A stretch of DNA of 64,000 nt from Propionibacteriaceae bacterium ZF39 (lineage in GTDB: Bacteria; Actinomycetota; Actinomycetes; Propionibacteriales; Propionibacteriaceae): assembly GCA_039565995.1 (NCBI GenBank), contig CP154795.1:1922001-1986000 (forward strand), given 5' to 3'. Positions 45,893 to 55,027 of the stretch are shown here, piece by piece (positions within the stretch are counted from its first letter, which is position 1; the number at the start of each line of letters is the position of its first letter). The notes beneath the pieces are model-generated. The model searched no databases. It was not told the origin of the DNA and saw only the letters and a list, made by a program, of their open reading frames with translations. A program made the translations under genes and the position numbers.

Positions 45893-47103
45893 GTCACTTT
45901 GAAGCACCGATTGGCGCTCTTGCCGAGGTGACACTCGGGAAGATGGTCCAGCCGAACCGGCGTTCGGAGGATGAGCGCAGTCAGCCGTACCTGCGAGCCG
46001 CCCACGTTCAGCCGAATGGGGTGCTGGATTTCTCCGTCGAAGAGAAGCCCATGTGGTTCTCTGCGCGAGAAGTCATGAACCTCGACTTGCGACGTGGTGA
46101 TGTCGTGGTTGTGGAAGGCGGAGCTGGATGTGGTCGAGCTGCTTTCCTCCGCAACGACTTGCATGGCTGGGGGTTTCAGAACTCCATCGTGCGGCTCCGT
46201 CCGTATCCAGACCGCTCAGAAGGTCGCTTCCTCACGTACTGCCTGCTCGCATCGTTGAGCTCCGGTGCTATTGAAATTGCGACCTCTACCGCAACACTTC
46301 CTCACTTCACTGCAGAGAAGGTTGGGCGCTTTAGGGTGCCCCATCTTTCGTTGTCTCAGCAGTCAGCTTCCGCCGACTACCTCGACCGCGAGACCGCCGA
46401 GATCGACACGATGGACGCCGAGCTGGACCATCTTGTTCGGACGTTGGTGGAGCGACGCAGTTGGGTGGGCAATGCTGCCTTTCGTGGACTAGAGGTCGAG
46501 TCCGTCCTGATGCAGTATGTCGCGGATGTGACGGTTGGGATCGTGATCGAGCCCTCCAAACTCTACGTCCAGCACCCGCAGGGGGTTCCGGCTCTGCGTG
46601 GCTTGAATGTGGGGCCCGGGTTCATCCGTGACGCTGATGTGGTCCATATTTCTGACGCTGGCCACGCTCTCCATGCAAAGTCGCAGCTCTCAGAAGGCGA
46701 TCTGGTAACCGTGAGAACAGGGCAAGTTGGTGTAACTGCCATGGTGCCCGCATCTTGGAACGGTGCGAATGCCATCGACTTGGTGATTACCCGCCCTCAT
46801 GAAGGCCTCGACCCTCACTTCCTGTACTGGTTCCTGACGTCGGATGACACGATGTTGTTGATGGATTCGCAGAAAGTTGGATCTGTCCAGGCCCATTTCA
46901 ATGTTGGGGCTATGAAGCGACTTTCCGTCCCCCTGCCGCCACTCGCTGAACAACGTCGCATCGTCGCTGAGCTGGACGAGCAGACCGCCCGCATCGACGA
47001 CATGATCGCTGACGCCCAGCGACTGAAGGCTCTCCTAGCCGAGCGCCGCGCAACTCTCATCACCGAGGTCGTCACCGGCCGCAAGGAGGTTCCCGCACCA
47101 TGA
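45889..47103 (+). CDS. hsdS: type I restriction-modification system, specificity subunit HsdS
   Basis: A 404-residue specificity subunit with two target-recognition domains, each followed by a conserved coiled-coil spacer: LDRETAEIDTMDAELDHLV after the first and LDEQTARIDDMIADAQRLK after the second. The two domains read the two halves of a split DNA site. The recognition domains are clearly less GC-rich than hsdM and hsdR, as is usual for shuffled hsdS parts. It overlaps hsdM (GTGA) and ends four bases into hsdR, so the three are one operon. Both halves look intact. Confidence 0.93.
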   Translation: MSHFEAPIGALAEVTLGKMVQPNRRSEDERSQPYLRAAHVQPNGVLDFSVEEKPMWFSAREVMNLDLRRGDVVVVEGGAGCGRAAFLRNDLHGWGFQNSIVRLRPYPDRSEGRFLTYCLLASLSSGAIEIATSTATLPHFTAEKVGRFRVPHLSLSQQSASADYLDRETAEIDTMDAELDHLVRTLVERRSWVGNAAFRGLEVESVLMQYVADVTVGIVIEPSKLYVQHPQGVPALRGLNVGPGFIRDADVVHISDAGHALHAKSQLSEGDLVTVRTGQVGVTAMVPASWNGANAIDLVITRPHEGLDPHFLYWFLTSDDTMLLMDSQKVGSVQAHFNVGAMKRLSVPLPPLAEQRRIVAELDEQTARIDDMIADAQRLKALLAERRATLITEVVTGRKEVPAP

Positions 47104-50100
47104 GCAACGCCCTGATCATGGAGCAGCAGTTCGAGTCGGACATCTGCGACTCGCTCAGCTCATCCGGCTGGTACTACTCCGGCTCTGGTGCACCTGATCC
47201 TGAGTGGGACCCGGCGCTGGCCCTGCACAAGGCGGACGCCCTGTGGTGGCTCGCCAACCGCTACCCCAAGGAGTACGAGAAGGCGGTGAACCCGAGCCTG
47301 ACCGGCACCTCCAAGCAGCAGGCCGAGCACCGGCTCTTGCAGGCCTTGGCCAAGATGCTGGACACCAAGGCGGTGATCGATCCCACCACGTTCAAGGAAC
47401 GCAACGGCCTGCTCGGGGTGCTCCGGGCTGGGTTCAACTTCGTCGCCCCCAGCCGACCGGCGGCCAAGTTCGGGCCCATGGTGGAGTTCCCGCCGGAGAA
47501 CCCGCTGCTGACCGCGTCCCAGCAGTGGTTCCGCGACAACCGGCTGCGCGTGCTGCGCCAGGTCAGGTTCGACCCGACCAAGACCTCGACCATCGACGTC
47601 GTGCTGACCGTCAACGGCATCCCGGTGATCACGATGGAGCTGAAGACCGATCACACGCAGAAGGCCGACGACGCGGTCGCGCAGTACCGCAAGGACCGCA
47701 TGCCTACCAAGAGCACGCCGCTGCTGCAGCCGGGTCGGTGCCTGGTGCACTTCGTGGTGTCCAACCAGCGCGCGCTGATGACCACCGCGCTCAAAGGTGC
47801 CGACACGTTCTTCATCCCGTTCGACAAGGGCGACAACGGCCACGCCGGAAACCCACCTTCGCCGACAGGATCGCCCACGGACTACCTGTGGCGCGAGGTG
47901 CTCACCCCTAGATCACTGATCCGGATTTTGAGCTCCTTCGCAGTACGCGAGAGTGATGGAACTTTGGTGTTCCCGCGATATCACCAGTGGCGGGCCGTGG
48001 AGAACATCACGACTGATGTTGCCCAGACATCAGCAGGTGGGCGATACCTGGTCTGGCATTCGGCCGGATCAGGCAAGACGAAAACGATCGCCTGGCTTGC
48101 GCATCGGTTGGGGCGGCTGCACGCGTACGACGGGGACAAGGCCTTCGACTCAGTGATCATTGTTTCTGATCGTCGAGTGCTCGACGACCAGCTGCGTCGC
48201 GCGGTCAGCTTGTTGGGTGCCTCGAAGGGCTATGTCGTCGGCATCACCGACAAGGCCGGCTCGAAGTCCTCCCAGCTGCGCGACGCGCTCACCGAGGGCG
48301 ACCACATCATCACCGTGACCCTGCAGTCGTTCCCCGAGGCGCTGAAGATCATCAACGACTCCGCCGAGCTGCGCTCCCGGCGCTGGTGCGTGATCGCGGA
48401 CGAGGCGCACTCCTCGCAGTCGGGCGACGCGGCTTCCGATCTGCGCAAGCTGCTGGCAGCGGCGCCGGAGGTCGATCCGGAAGACGACCAGATCACCTCG
48501 GACGACCTGCTGCTGGCCCAAGACTCCGCCGTGGCCACGGCGAGCAACATCACCTTCGTCGCGCTGACCGCCACACCCAAGCACCGCACCCTGCGCCTGT
48601 TCGGCACCAAGACGGACAAGGGCTGGGAGGCCTTCGACACCTATACGATGGCGCAGGCGATCGAGGAGGGCTTCATCCTCGACGTGCTGAAGCGCTACTC
48701 GACCTACGACATGTTCGCGCGTGTGCGTGACAACGTCACCGACTCCGAGAACCAGATCAAGGTCGACGGGGTCAAGGCGGTGTCGCAGATCGTGCGCTTC
48801 GTCCGCCTGCACAAGGTCGCCATCGCCCAGAAGGTCGAGATCGTCATCGAGCACTTCCGCGCCCAAGTCGCGGGCTCACTCGACGGCCGCGCCCGCGCGA
48901 TGGTCGTGACCGGCTCTCGTGAAGAGGCCGTGCGCTGGTCCCTGGCCATGAACAAGTACCTGCCCGACAAGGGCTACCACGACATGGCTGCGCTGGTCGC
49001 GTTCTCCGGCGAGATCACCGTCGACGGCCAGAGCTACACCGAGCCGAGCATGACCGGCGTCGCCGAGAAGGCGCTGCCCAAGCACTTCCGCGAGACCGAC
49101 GAGGCCCGCGTTTTAATCGTGGCCGACAAGTATCAGACCGGCTATGACGAGCCGCTGCTGTGCGCGATGTACGTCGACAAGGACCTCTCTGGCATCGCCG
49201 CCGTGCAGACCCTGTCGCGGCTGAACCGCACGGCGCCGAACAAGCCGCTGCCGATCGTGCTCGACTTCGTCAACGATCCGGTCAAGATCCAGAGTGCGTT
49301 CGCCACCTACTACTCCGAGGCGTACATCTCCCAGGAGACCGATCCGAACGCGCTCTACTCGCTGACTGACCGGCTGGACCTGGCCGGCTACTACGACAGC
49401 GACGAGCTCTACGCCATCAGCGAGGCATACCTCACCGGGGAGGACGGCGAGTCGCTGCAGCCGCTCCTGGCGCCCATCGTGCATCGCTGGAACGCGGCGC
49501 TGGCAGGAGCCACCGAGCCGGCTAAGCGCCAAGAAGTGCTGGCCTTCCGCACCGATGCCGGGCGCTACCGCTCGGCGTGGGACTTCCTGAGCCAGGTCGT
49601 CGACTACCAGGACCCGACCTTGCACCGTCGGGCCATCCTGGCCGGCCTGCTGGTGCGCAACCTCCACACTGACTCGCTGATCGAGTCCATCGACACCACC
49701 TCGGTCGAGCTGACGGGTCTGGCGGTGGTCGCCAAGCAAATCGACACCGACCGCTCGATTTCGGGGCCCACCTCTGCTGATCTGGACGCCCCGGCCTACG
49801 ACGGCGACCGCACTTTCGGCGGCTCGACGCCCGAGCAGGTGGCACTGTCGGAAGCGATCGACAAGGTCAACGCCCTCTTCGCCGCCAGCGGACTCGAGCT
49901 CGGCAACGGATCCGGGGCAGCGTGGACCAGAGCAGTATGGGGCGTGCTGACCGAGGATGAGGACATCAAGGCGATGAGTGCCGAGAATTCGCCGGAGCAG
50001 CTGCAGTCATCACCCAAGTTCAAGGACAAGGTCACCGGGGCGGTCGTGTCTGTTGCTGCGGATTCGGCGGCCATGACGGAGGCGGCGATGGCCAACCCTG

Positions 50101-50171
50101 ACCTCTATGAGGGGCTGGTTGAACTGCTCGCCAAGGTCACCGCCATCGTCCACGGGCACGCGGCCGCATGA
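47100..50171 (+). CDS. hsdR: type I restriction-modification system, restriction subunit HsdR
   Basis: A 1023-residue translocating nuclease. Order: N-terminal PD-(D/E)XK nuclease (VLTVNGIPVITMELKTD, with the catalytic Glu-x-Lys), superfamily 2 helicase with Walker A WHSAGSGKTKT, Walker B IADEAHSSQSG and motif III VALTATPKHRT, and a C-terminal helical domain that docks on HsdM. It cuts unmodified DNA far from the site after ATP-driven translocation. The ATG at 47100 overlaps hsdS (ATGA). All motifs are intact, so the system should be functional. Confidence 0.95.
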   Translation: MSNALIMEQQFESDICDSLSSSGWYYSGSGAPDPEWDPALALHKADALWWLANRYPKEYEKAVNPSLTGTSKQQAEHRLLQALAKMLDTKAVIDPTTFKERNGLLGVLRAGFNFVAPSRPAAKFGPMVEFPPENPLLTASQQWFRDNRLRVLRQVRFDPTKTSTIDVVLTVNGIPVITMELKTDHTQKADDAVAQYRKDRMPTKSTPLLQPGRCLVHFVVSNQRALMTTALKGADTFFIPFDKGDNGHAGNPPSPTGSPTDYLWREVLTPRSLIRILSSFAVRESDGTLVFPRYHQWRAVENITTDVAQTSAGGRYLVWHSAGSGKTKTIAWLAHRLGRLHAYDGDKAFDSVIIVSDRRVLDDQLRRAVSLLGASKGYVVGITDKAGSKSSQLRDALTEGDHIITVTLQSFPEALKIINDSAELRSRRWCVIADEAHSSQSGDAASDLRKLLAAAPEVDPEDDQITSDDLLLAQDSAVATASNITFVALTATPKHRTLRLFGTKTDKGWEAFDTYTMAQAIEEGFILDVLKRYSTYDMFARVRDNVTDSENQIKVDGVKAVSQIVRFVRLHKVAIAQKVEIVIEHFRAQVAGSLDGRARAMVVTGSREEAVRWSLAMNKYLPDKGYHDMAALVAFSGEITVDGQSYTEPSMTGVAEKALPKHFRETDEARVLIVADKYQTGYDEPLLCAMYVDKDLSGIAAVQTLSRLNRTAPNKPLPIVLDFVNDPVKIQSAFATYYSEAYISQETDPNALYSLTDRLDLAGYYDSDELYAISEAYLTGEDGESLQPLLAPIVHRWNAALAGATEPAKRQEVLAFRTDAGRYRSAWDFLSQVVDYQDPTLHRRAILAGLLVRNLHTDSLIESIDTTSVELTGLAVVAKQIDTDRSISGPTSADLDAPAYDGDRTFGGSTPEQVALSEAIDKVNALFAASGLELGNGSGAAWTRAVWGVLTEDEDIKAMSAENSPEQLQSSPKFKDKVTGAVVSVAADSAAMTEAAMANPDLYEGLVELLAKVTAIVHGHAAA

Positions 50172-50315
50172 TCAGAACGACTCAAGCACAAAGGTCCACC
50201 CGGCTCCATGAGGCCCAAACGAATGAGAATTCCATTCGTGCGGCTGGAACTGCTTAAGGCGAGAGGCGGACTTGCAGTCCGGGGTGAGGCAGAAGCGGCG
50301 CGCCGAGCAGCCGTA

Positions 50316-51779
50316 TTAGAGCTTGCGCTTCCGATTCTTATTGTGCTGGGCCATGACTGGGGCTGGAAGGGTGCTGGACTCGCTGATCACGGTTACAGAC
50401 TTCGAGCCGCGGGTCAGCGCGACATAGAGCTCTTGAGTGCTGTAGCTGGTCGGGTTCAGGATGATTACGTGATCGTATTCGAGACCCTTGACGAGCAGGG
50501 GCCTCGAGACGACTCTCGCGGCTGCCGCACGCCCGGTGGCACGGGTGCGGTTGCGAGCCTGCAGGAGCGCCTCGGTCACTGTGCACCCCTCTGCGGCTGC
50601 GCTGGCAAGCGAGCGCGAGACCTCGTTCCATGCCTCGCGACAGTGGATTCTGACACCCGACAACTTGCCAAGGAGATGGAACGCCCTGAGTACTGCATCG
50701 GGGGTCGGTGTGTCCCGGACTCGAGTGAGGGCCTCGTAGGCGGACTTCAATGCCTCTTTGGTCGTTGTGAAGGACTTGCCTTCAAGGAGTCGCTTCCTTT
50801 TTTCCGACGGGATGTGGGCGGCGAGTCCAATACTGCACTTGATTGCGAACTCAACGATGTCGAAGGCGACCGATGCAGCCTCTCCCGCGTCGATCTTCGC
50901 AGCCAGGGCGACGGTCACCTTTTCATCGAGTGCTTCCATGACCGAGTAACCGCCGTTTAACATGCTCGCTGCTTTGACGCAGTCGGTGCGAAACTTGCCC
51001 ATAACCGCGATCGTGCCTTCGTGGGCAAGCATCTTCTTACACTCCGCGACAAAAGTGCGGTCGTGAACCTTCCGAACCCAGCGAACTGGCGTTGATCCGA
51101 GGCGGATCGGCGAGCCGCTCATCAGGTCGTCTCGAACGTTCATCAGCCACTCACCCAAATCGGCGTGGTCGGGCTCCCAGCGGCGCGGTCGGTGTGAGAG
51201 CTCGACAGCAGGGAAATGGGGAAGAACGTCTGTTTCCCACTCCACCGGAGGGGTGATGCCGAAAGTCAACAGACTCTGCAGAGGGTCGCCGAGGATGGTG
51301 GTCGGAACCGTTGTCGAAAGTGCATGAATGAGTCGATGCTGTTCTGCCACGCAGTCTTGGTACTCATCTACGAAAAGATTCGTGTAGCTGAGTCCCAGCA
51401 TCTTGACGACTGCGTTGCTGCGGGCCGCCAACGCTGCGGCAAGGTGGTATTGGGCGGATTCACTCCAGTCAGGAGTTGTCGTGACCTTGAGTCCGGCCAA
51501 CTCGGGGAAGTGCGCGATCAGATCGTAGGACCACGAGTCAATAGTGCGGACGGCGACGTCTTCTCGTCGGACACCGAACTTCTTCATACGTCGTCGAAGT
51601 GTGTCCACGCCAGCGTGGGTGTGCGTGAGCACCAAGCTTGATCCACCCGCGTGAGCGACTTGTGCGACCGTGGCGGCGATGAGTTCCGTCTTCCCGGTAC
51701 CGGCGGGCAGAGCTATCGAGCACGGCAGCGTGGAAAGCACTGACCTGACTGCGTCCTCGATGCGCGTGCCCTCAGTCAT
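50316..51779 (-). CDS. gajB: Gabija-type UvrD-like helicase GajB
   Basis: A 487-residue superfamily 1 helicase-like protein. Walker A is ALPAGTGKTEL (Lys30), motif II is LFVDEYQD, motif III is ILGDPLQSL and the C-terminal motif VI region is LYVALTRGSK. Size and motifs match GajB (~490 residues) of the Gabija phage-defence system, where it works with the GajA nuclease. The ATG at 51779 overlaps the gajA stop by four bases. It is convergent with hsdR; the 144 bases between hold only a small hairpin (50220-50238). Confidence 0.88.
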   Translation of the reverse strand: MTEGTRIEDAVRSVLSTLPCSIALPAGTGKTELIAATVAQVAHAGGSSLVLTHTHAGVDTLRRRMKKFGVRREDVAVRTIDSWSYDLIAHFPELAGLKVTTTPDWSESAQYHLAAALAARSNAVVKMLGLSYTNLFVDEYQDCVAEQHRLIHALSTTVPTTILGDPLQSLLTFGITPPVEWETDVLPHFPAVELSHRPRRWEPDHADLGEWLMNVRDDLMSGSPIRLGSTPVRWVRKVHDRTFVAECKKMLAHEGTIAVMGKFRTDCVKAASMLNGGYSVMEALDEKVTVALAAKIDAGEAASVAFDIVEFAIKCSIGLAAHIPSEKRKRLLEGKSFTTTKEALKSAYEALTRVRDTPTPDAVLRAFHLLGKLSGVRIHCREAWNEVSRSLASAAAEGCTVTEALLQARNRTRATGRAAAARVVSRPLLVKGLEYDHVIILNPTSYSTQELYVALTRGSKSVTVISESSTLPAPVMAQHNKNRKRKL

Positions 51780-53542
51780 CGGACGGGGTGAGCGTCGCCG
51801 GCTGAGGCTGAGCCCGTTGGCTCAGGGTACGCGAAGGCTTGGAGCTCGTTGAGTACCGACAGGAGATGGGTGTTGGTCAGGTCGGCCCAGTGCGCTAGGA
51901 CGATGCCGGCCATTTCCTCGCCTCGGTCTTCCCGCTTGAACCACTCCTTCTCCTTTACGACCGCTGCGTCGGCGATGGCTGAACGCAGTGCTTCGTCATC
52001 GATTCCGGCCTGTTTCTGCCATGCGGCGACGTCGGTTCCCACGAGCAGCTCGCTACCGAGCTTGGCGGATACGACGGCGCGGACCGATTCCTCACTGCGG
52101 AATTCAACAGCGAGATCTACCAGTGCCTGGACCCCATCCATCGAGAGCGTGTGGATAATCTCGTGCTCGATGTCGAATCCCTGCGACCAGCGATGCAGAG
52201 CTATGCCTCCGACCTCTGCTGCCGCAGCTGAGGCCGCAATGCCTGTGTCATCGTTGTCGAGGAGCGCGCAGGTGGAGTAGCCGAGCATGTGGAAGTTCTT
52301 CGCACGCTGCAACGATTGAGCACCGCCGCCGCCGTTGACGAGGACTACTCCTACCGCCGCAGTGCTGTTGAGGTGTTCCTGCAGACGTTGCTCGTCCCAT
52401 TGGCGCAGCAGCGTCCGCATGAATCCGACTTCGGTCGCCCCTTCCCCAACGATGATGCGACGACCGAGAAGGGCTTCCGGCGCGCTCCGCAGAGTTCCTT
52501 GCACGTTTTCTAGGTCAACAGGGACGGGCCTGCAGGTGGTGCTCCCTGTTCCATCAGCGTGGACCACTTGGATATCGGTCGCGCTCAGCGCCTTCACGAC
52601 GACTGGAGAATGCGTTGTCAGGATGATCTGCAGTCTGTTGGCATCGGTGCGTTGTCGCAAACGATAAAGCGCCTGCGATAGCCGGTGAGGCTCGAGTCCA
52701 TGCTCGATCTCATCGATCGCGATAATCGAGCCAGATTCCATGGCTTGGTCCTGGATCGCCAGACTGGTAAGCCGTCGCGTCCCGAGCCCGAGGCTGGAAA
52801 GAGGTATCGAGCCGTGGTGCAGCAGGAGGGCGTGGGTGGAGGTGGCCGACCCGGGCTCCAAACCGGGACGCAGTTCGTCGAATACGGCTGCTCCGAAAAC
52901 GCTTGCCGAGCTTAGGGCCGTGGCAGCGGCCGTGTGGAGCGCGTTCGGCTCTGCTTCAAACACCGCTGCGCGAGCCTGGCGGTGGGCATCCACGATAACG
53001 GACGAGGCGCCGTCGCCCCCGTCTGTTAAGGCTGACAGCGCTGACCCGCGCGCCCATCGGAGGTGATAGTCCGGCCGCTCGCCCAACCGGAAGAAGCCCA
53101 GACGGCGTCTCTGGCTCGCCGAGATCGGACGGATGTCGTCGGACCCGGGGCGCACGACCGCCCAGGTGGGCTCGAGATCCTTCGTCACGGTCAGCCGAAC
53201 GATCAAGCACTCTTCCGCGTCGTCGACTGGATCATGGACGAGCGTGCCGTCAGGCATCAACCCGGAGCGATCCTTCCCGAGTTGACTCTCCTTGACCAGG
53301 CCGTCTGGCAGCTCTGTGACGACTGCCTCGATAACGATGTTGTTCGTGATGTCGAATTCGTAGAAGTCCGCGTCAGTGAATTGGGTGGTATAGCTCGGAC
53401 TGAGCACCAGTCCGATCGCATCCATCAGGGTGGTCTTGGTGCTATCCCCGGCGCCAACGAGCGCGACGAGTCGTCGGTCAATCTTCCATTTCGCGGCCCT
53501 AATTCCGCGAAAGTGCTCTATCCCAACATGACGAAGCATCAT
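51776..53542 (-). CDS. gajA: Gabija-type OLD-family nuclease GajA
   Basis: A 588-residue OLD-family protein: an ABC-like ATPase half with P-loop GAGDSTKTT and IIAIDEIEHGLEPH, followed by a TOPRIM nuclease with the Glu in IIVGEGATEVG and the Asp pair in LLDNDDTG. Together with the adjacent UvrD-like gene this is the Gabija pair: GajA nicks phage DNA when nucleotides are depleted. The ATG at 53542 has AAGGAGGGGCAGCAG upstream; the frame continues to 53611 but without a better site. The length matches GajA (about 580). All catalytic residues appear intact. Confidence 0.9.
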   Translation of the reverse strand: MMLRHVGIEHFRGIRAAKWKIDRRLVALVGAGDSTKTTLMDAIGLVLSPSYTTQFTDADFYEFDITNNIVIEAVVTELPDGLVKESQLGKDRSGLMPDGTLVHDPVDDAEECLIVRLTVTKDLEPTWAVVRPGSDDIRPISASQRRRLGFFRLGERPDYHLRWARGSALSALTDGGDGASSVIVDAHRQARAAVFEAEPNALHTAAATALSSASVFGAAVFDELRPGLEPGSATSTHALLLHHGSIPLSSLGLGTRRLTSLAIQDQAMESGSIIAIDEIEHGLEPHRLSQALYRLRQRTDANRLQIILTTHSPVVVKALSATDIQVVHADGTGSTTCRPVPVDLENVQGTLRSAPEALLGRRIIVGEGATEVGFMRTLLRQWDEQRLQEHLNSTAAVGVVLVNGGGGAQSLQRAKNFHMLGYSTCALLDNDDTGIAASAAAAEVGGIALHRWSQGFDIEHEIIHTLSMDGVQALVDLAVEFRSEESVRAVVSAKLGSELLVGTDVAAWQKQAGIDDEALRSAIADAAVVKEKEWFKREDRGEEMAGIVLAHWADLTNTHLLSVLNELQAFAYPEPTGSASAGDAHPVR

Positions 53543-53787
53543 CTGCTGCCCCTCCTTGCAAAGACGACTCTGACAAGGCCATCCCTTCGAGGGAAGTGCC
53601 CCCAGCCTCACACTAAGACCTAGACCGGTCGGGCACCGAAGGCACGCTCCACCAATTCGGGACCAGCTGGAGTGCTGCCCCGAAGCACGTGGGTCAGTCC
53701 ATTCATGGTTAGGCTGGTCAGGGCATCAGAGAGACCCTGGAGTCACTCGTTTACATCGACGTCCCACTACTCGGAGCGGAGAGTTGT

Positions 53788-54290
53788 ATGAAGGCTGGAG
53801 ACGAGCAACTCGGATCAGTGTTCAGCAAGGATCATCGCTACCGCATTCCGATCTTTCAGCGCCCGTATGTGTGGAACGAAACCGACAACTGGGTCCCTCT
53901 CTGGGAAGACCTCCGCAAGGCTGCGGAAAGGGCCGAGCAAGCCATGCTTGACGGCACACTCAACGATGTACCCGAGTACTTCTTGGGCGCCCTCGTGACC
54001 CAAGATCTGCCCCGCGTACCTCGACGCACGCAGACTTCGCTTGTGATCGACGGGCAACAACGGATGACGACCTTCCAAGTCTTCCTAGCGGCCGCACAGC
54101 GCGTTGCCAATGACGTGGGGGCCCTGCAGGCGGCCGATGACTTCGCCAGTCTGGTTCGTAACCGCGTGAGTTCGGAAAGCGAGTACCAAGAAGATCGATT
54201 CAAGATCGTCCCTCTGGAGAACGATCGCCCGGCCTTTGAATGGGCGGTCCGAAGCTCGGACGTCACCCGACTACTCACCGACCACGTCAT
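53788..54290 (+). pseudogene. DUF262 (GmrS-like) gene, 3' part lost
   Basis: About 168 codons of a DUF262 protein. Y/F-x-x-P-x-F-Q-R-x-Y-x-W is seen as YRIPIFQRPYVWNE, and the ParB-like motif DGQQR is at residues 88-92. Full members exceed 500 residues and end in an HNH (DUF1524) nuclease, as in GmrSD type IV restriction enzymes. Here homology stops near 54290, after RSSDVTRLLTDHVI. The frame then runs on antisense to a host-like gene, so the rest is not DUF262. The ATG at 53788 follows GCGGAGAGTTGT. It marks the broken right edge of the defence island. Confidence 0.75.
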
Positions 54291-54933
54291 CCACGATCTT
54301 CAGGAGCTCCTCCCGATCCTCGGTCGCGTACGCAACACCCACCGCATGGCCATCGACCTCGCCCATCTTGGCCAGCGTGGGCTTGTCGAGCGGCACCTTG
54401 ACGGTCTCGGTCAGTCCCAGCATCTCCTCCACCGCTGGCAACAGGCCCTTCTGCCGGAAGGTGAGCATCTGGGGGTGGGCGATGCGGAAATAGTCCCTCA
54501 GGATCATCACCAACTGGTCGGCGATGAGGTCATAGTCGTCCACGTCGCCATTGACCTCCAACGCCCAGTCGAGGTCACCGGCGTGCACATCGTTGCCGTC
54601 CCATCCCGTGCGCCTGAGCACGGCAACCTGTTCCTCGTTCAACTCATACAGCGGATGCAACAGGACGTTGCCCGCGACCTCCACGGTGACCCGGTCCAGC
54701 TCACCCGTAGCCGAGATCTGGACATAGGGGTAGTAGTTCGGTTCGAACCCTTCCGACTCTGGACCGATCAGTTCAATCCGGATGTAGTCTCCCGGCTCGC
54801 ACATGCCCAACCCGTCGATGCAGCCCATCAAAGTCTTGGCGATTTTCCGCCACATCGCCGCGAGCTCTTCCATGCCGTCGCTCGGCTCCTGCCCCTGGTC
54901 GGAGGCGGGCATCATGCTGCTGTCGTTCGTCAT
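54271..54933 (-). CDS. TY-Chap-like (YbjN-type) protein, 3' end possibly truncated
   Basis: A 220-residue acidic protein with an N-terminal TY-Chap/YbjN-like chaperone fold: YIRIELIGPESEGFEPNYYP, YVQISATGELDRVTVEVAGN and VLRRTGWDGND are typical of the actinobacterial group. The ATG at 54933 follows CCGAGAAGGAGTTCGAC. The C-terminus ends at a stop just inside the DUF262 breakpoint (54250-54330), so its last residues may be foreign. Codon use (TAT for Tyr) is host-like. Its partner or client is unknown. Confidence 0.65.
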   Translation of the reverse strand: MTNDSSMMPASDQGQEPSDGMEELAAMWRKIAKTLMGCIDGLGMCEPGDYIRIELIGPESEGFEPNYYPYVQISATGELDRVTVEVAGNVLLHPLYELNEEQVAVLRRTGWDGNDVHAGDLDWALEVNGDVDDYDLIADQLVMILRDYFRIAHPQMLTFRQKGLLPAVEEMLGLTETVKVPLDKPTLAKMGEVDGHAVGVAYATEDREELLKIVDDVVGE

Positions 54934-55027
54934 GTCGAACTCCTTCTCGGATGGGGGGCTTCTGGGGACAGCTAGCAGGCGGTAACTCACGCCCGGGCCA
55001 GCGCTTCACACGCTAGGCGGGCGGTCT

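Noticed and set aside
50220-50238. Hairpin CGAATG-AGAATTC-CATTCG between hsdR and gajB as a terminator
   Set aside because: The stem is only six base pairs with AT content and there is no T-run on either side. It is in the right place but too weak to list as a feature.
53991-54975. The continuing plus-strand frame as a full-length 395-residue DUF262 protein
   Set aside because: After about 54290 the translation loses DUF262 character and is antisense to a better-supported minus-strand gene with a good ribosome site.
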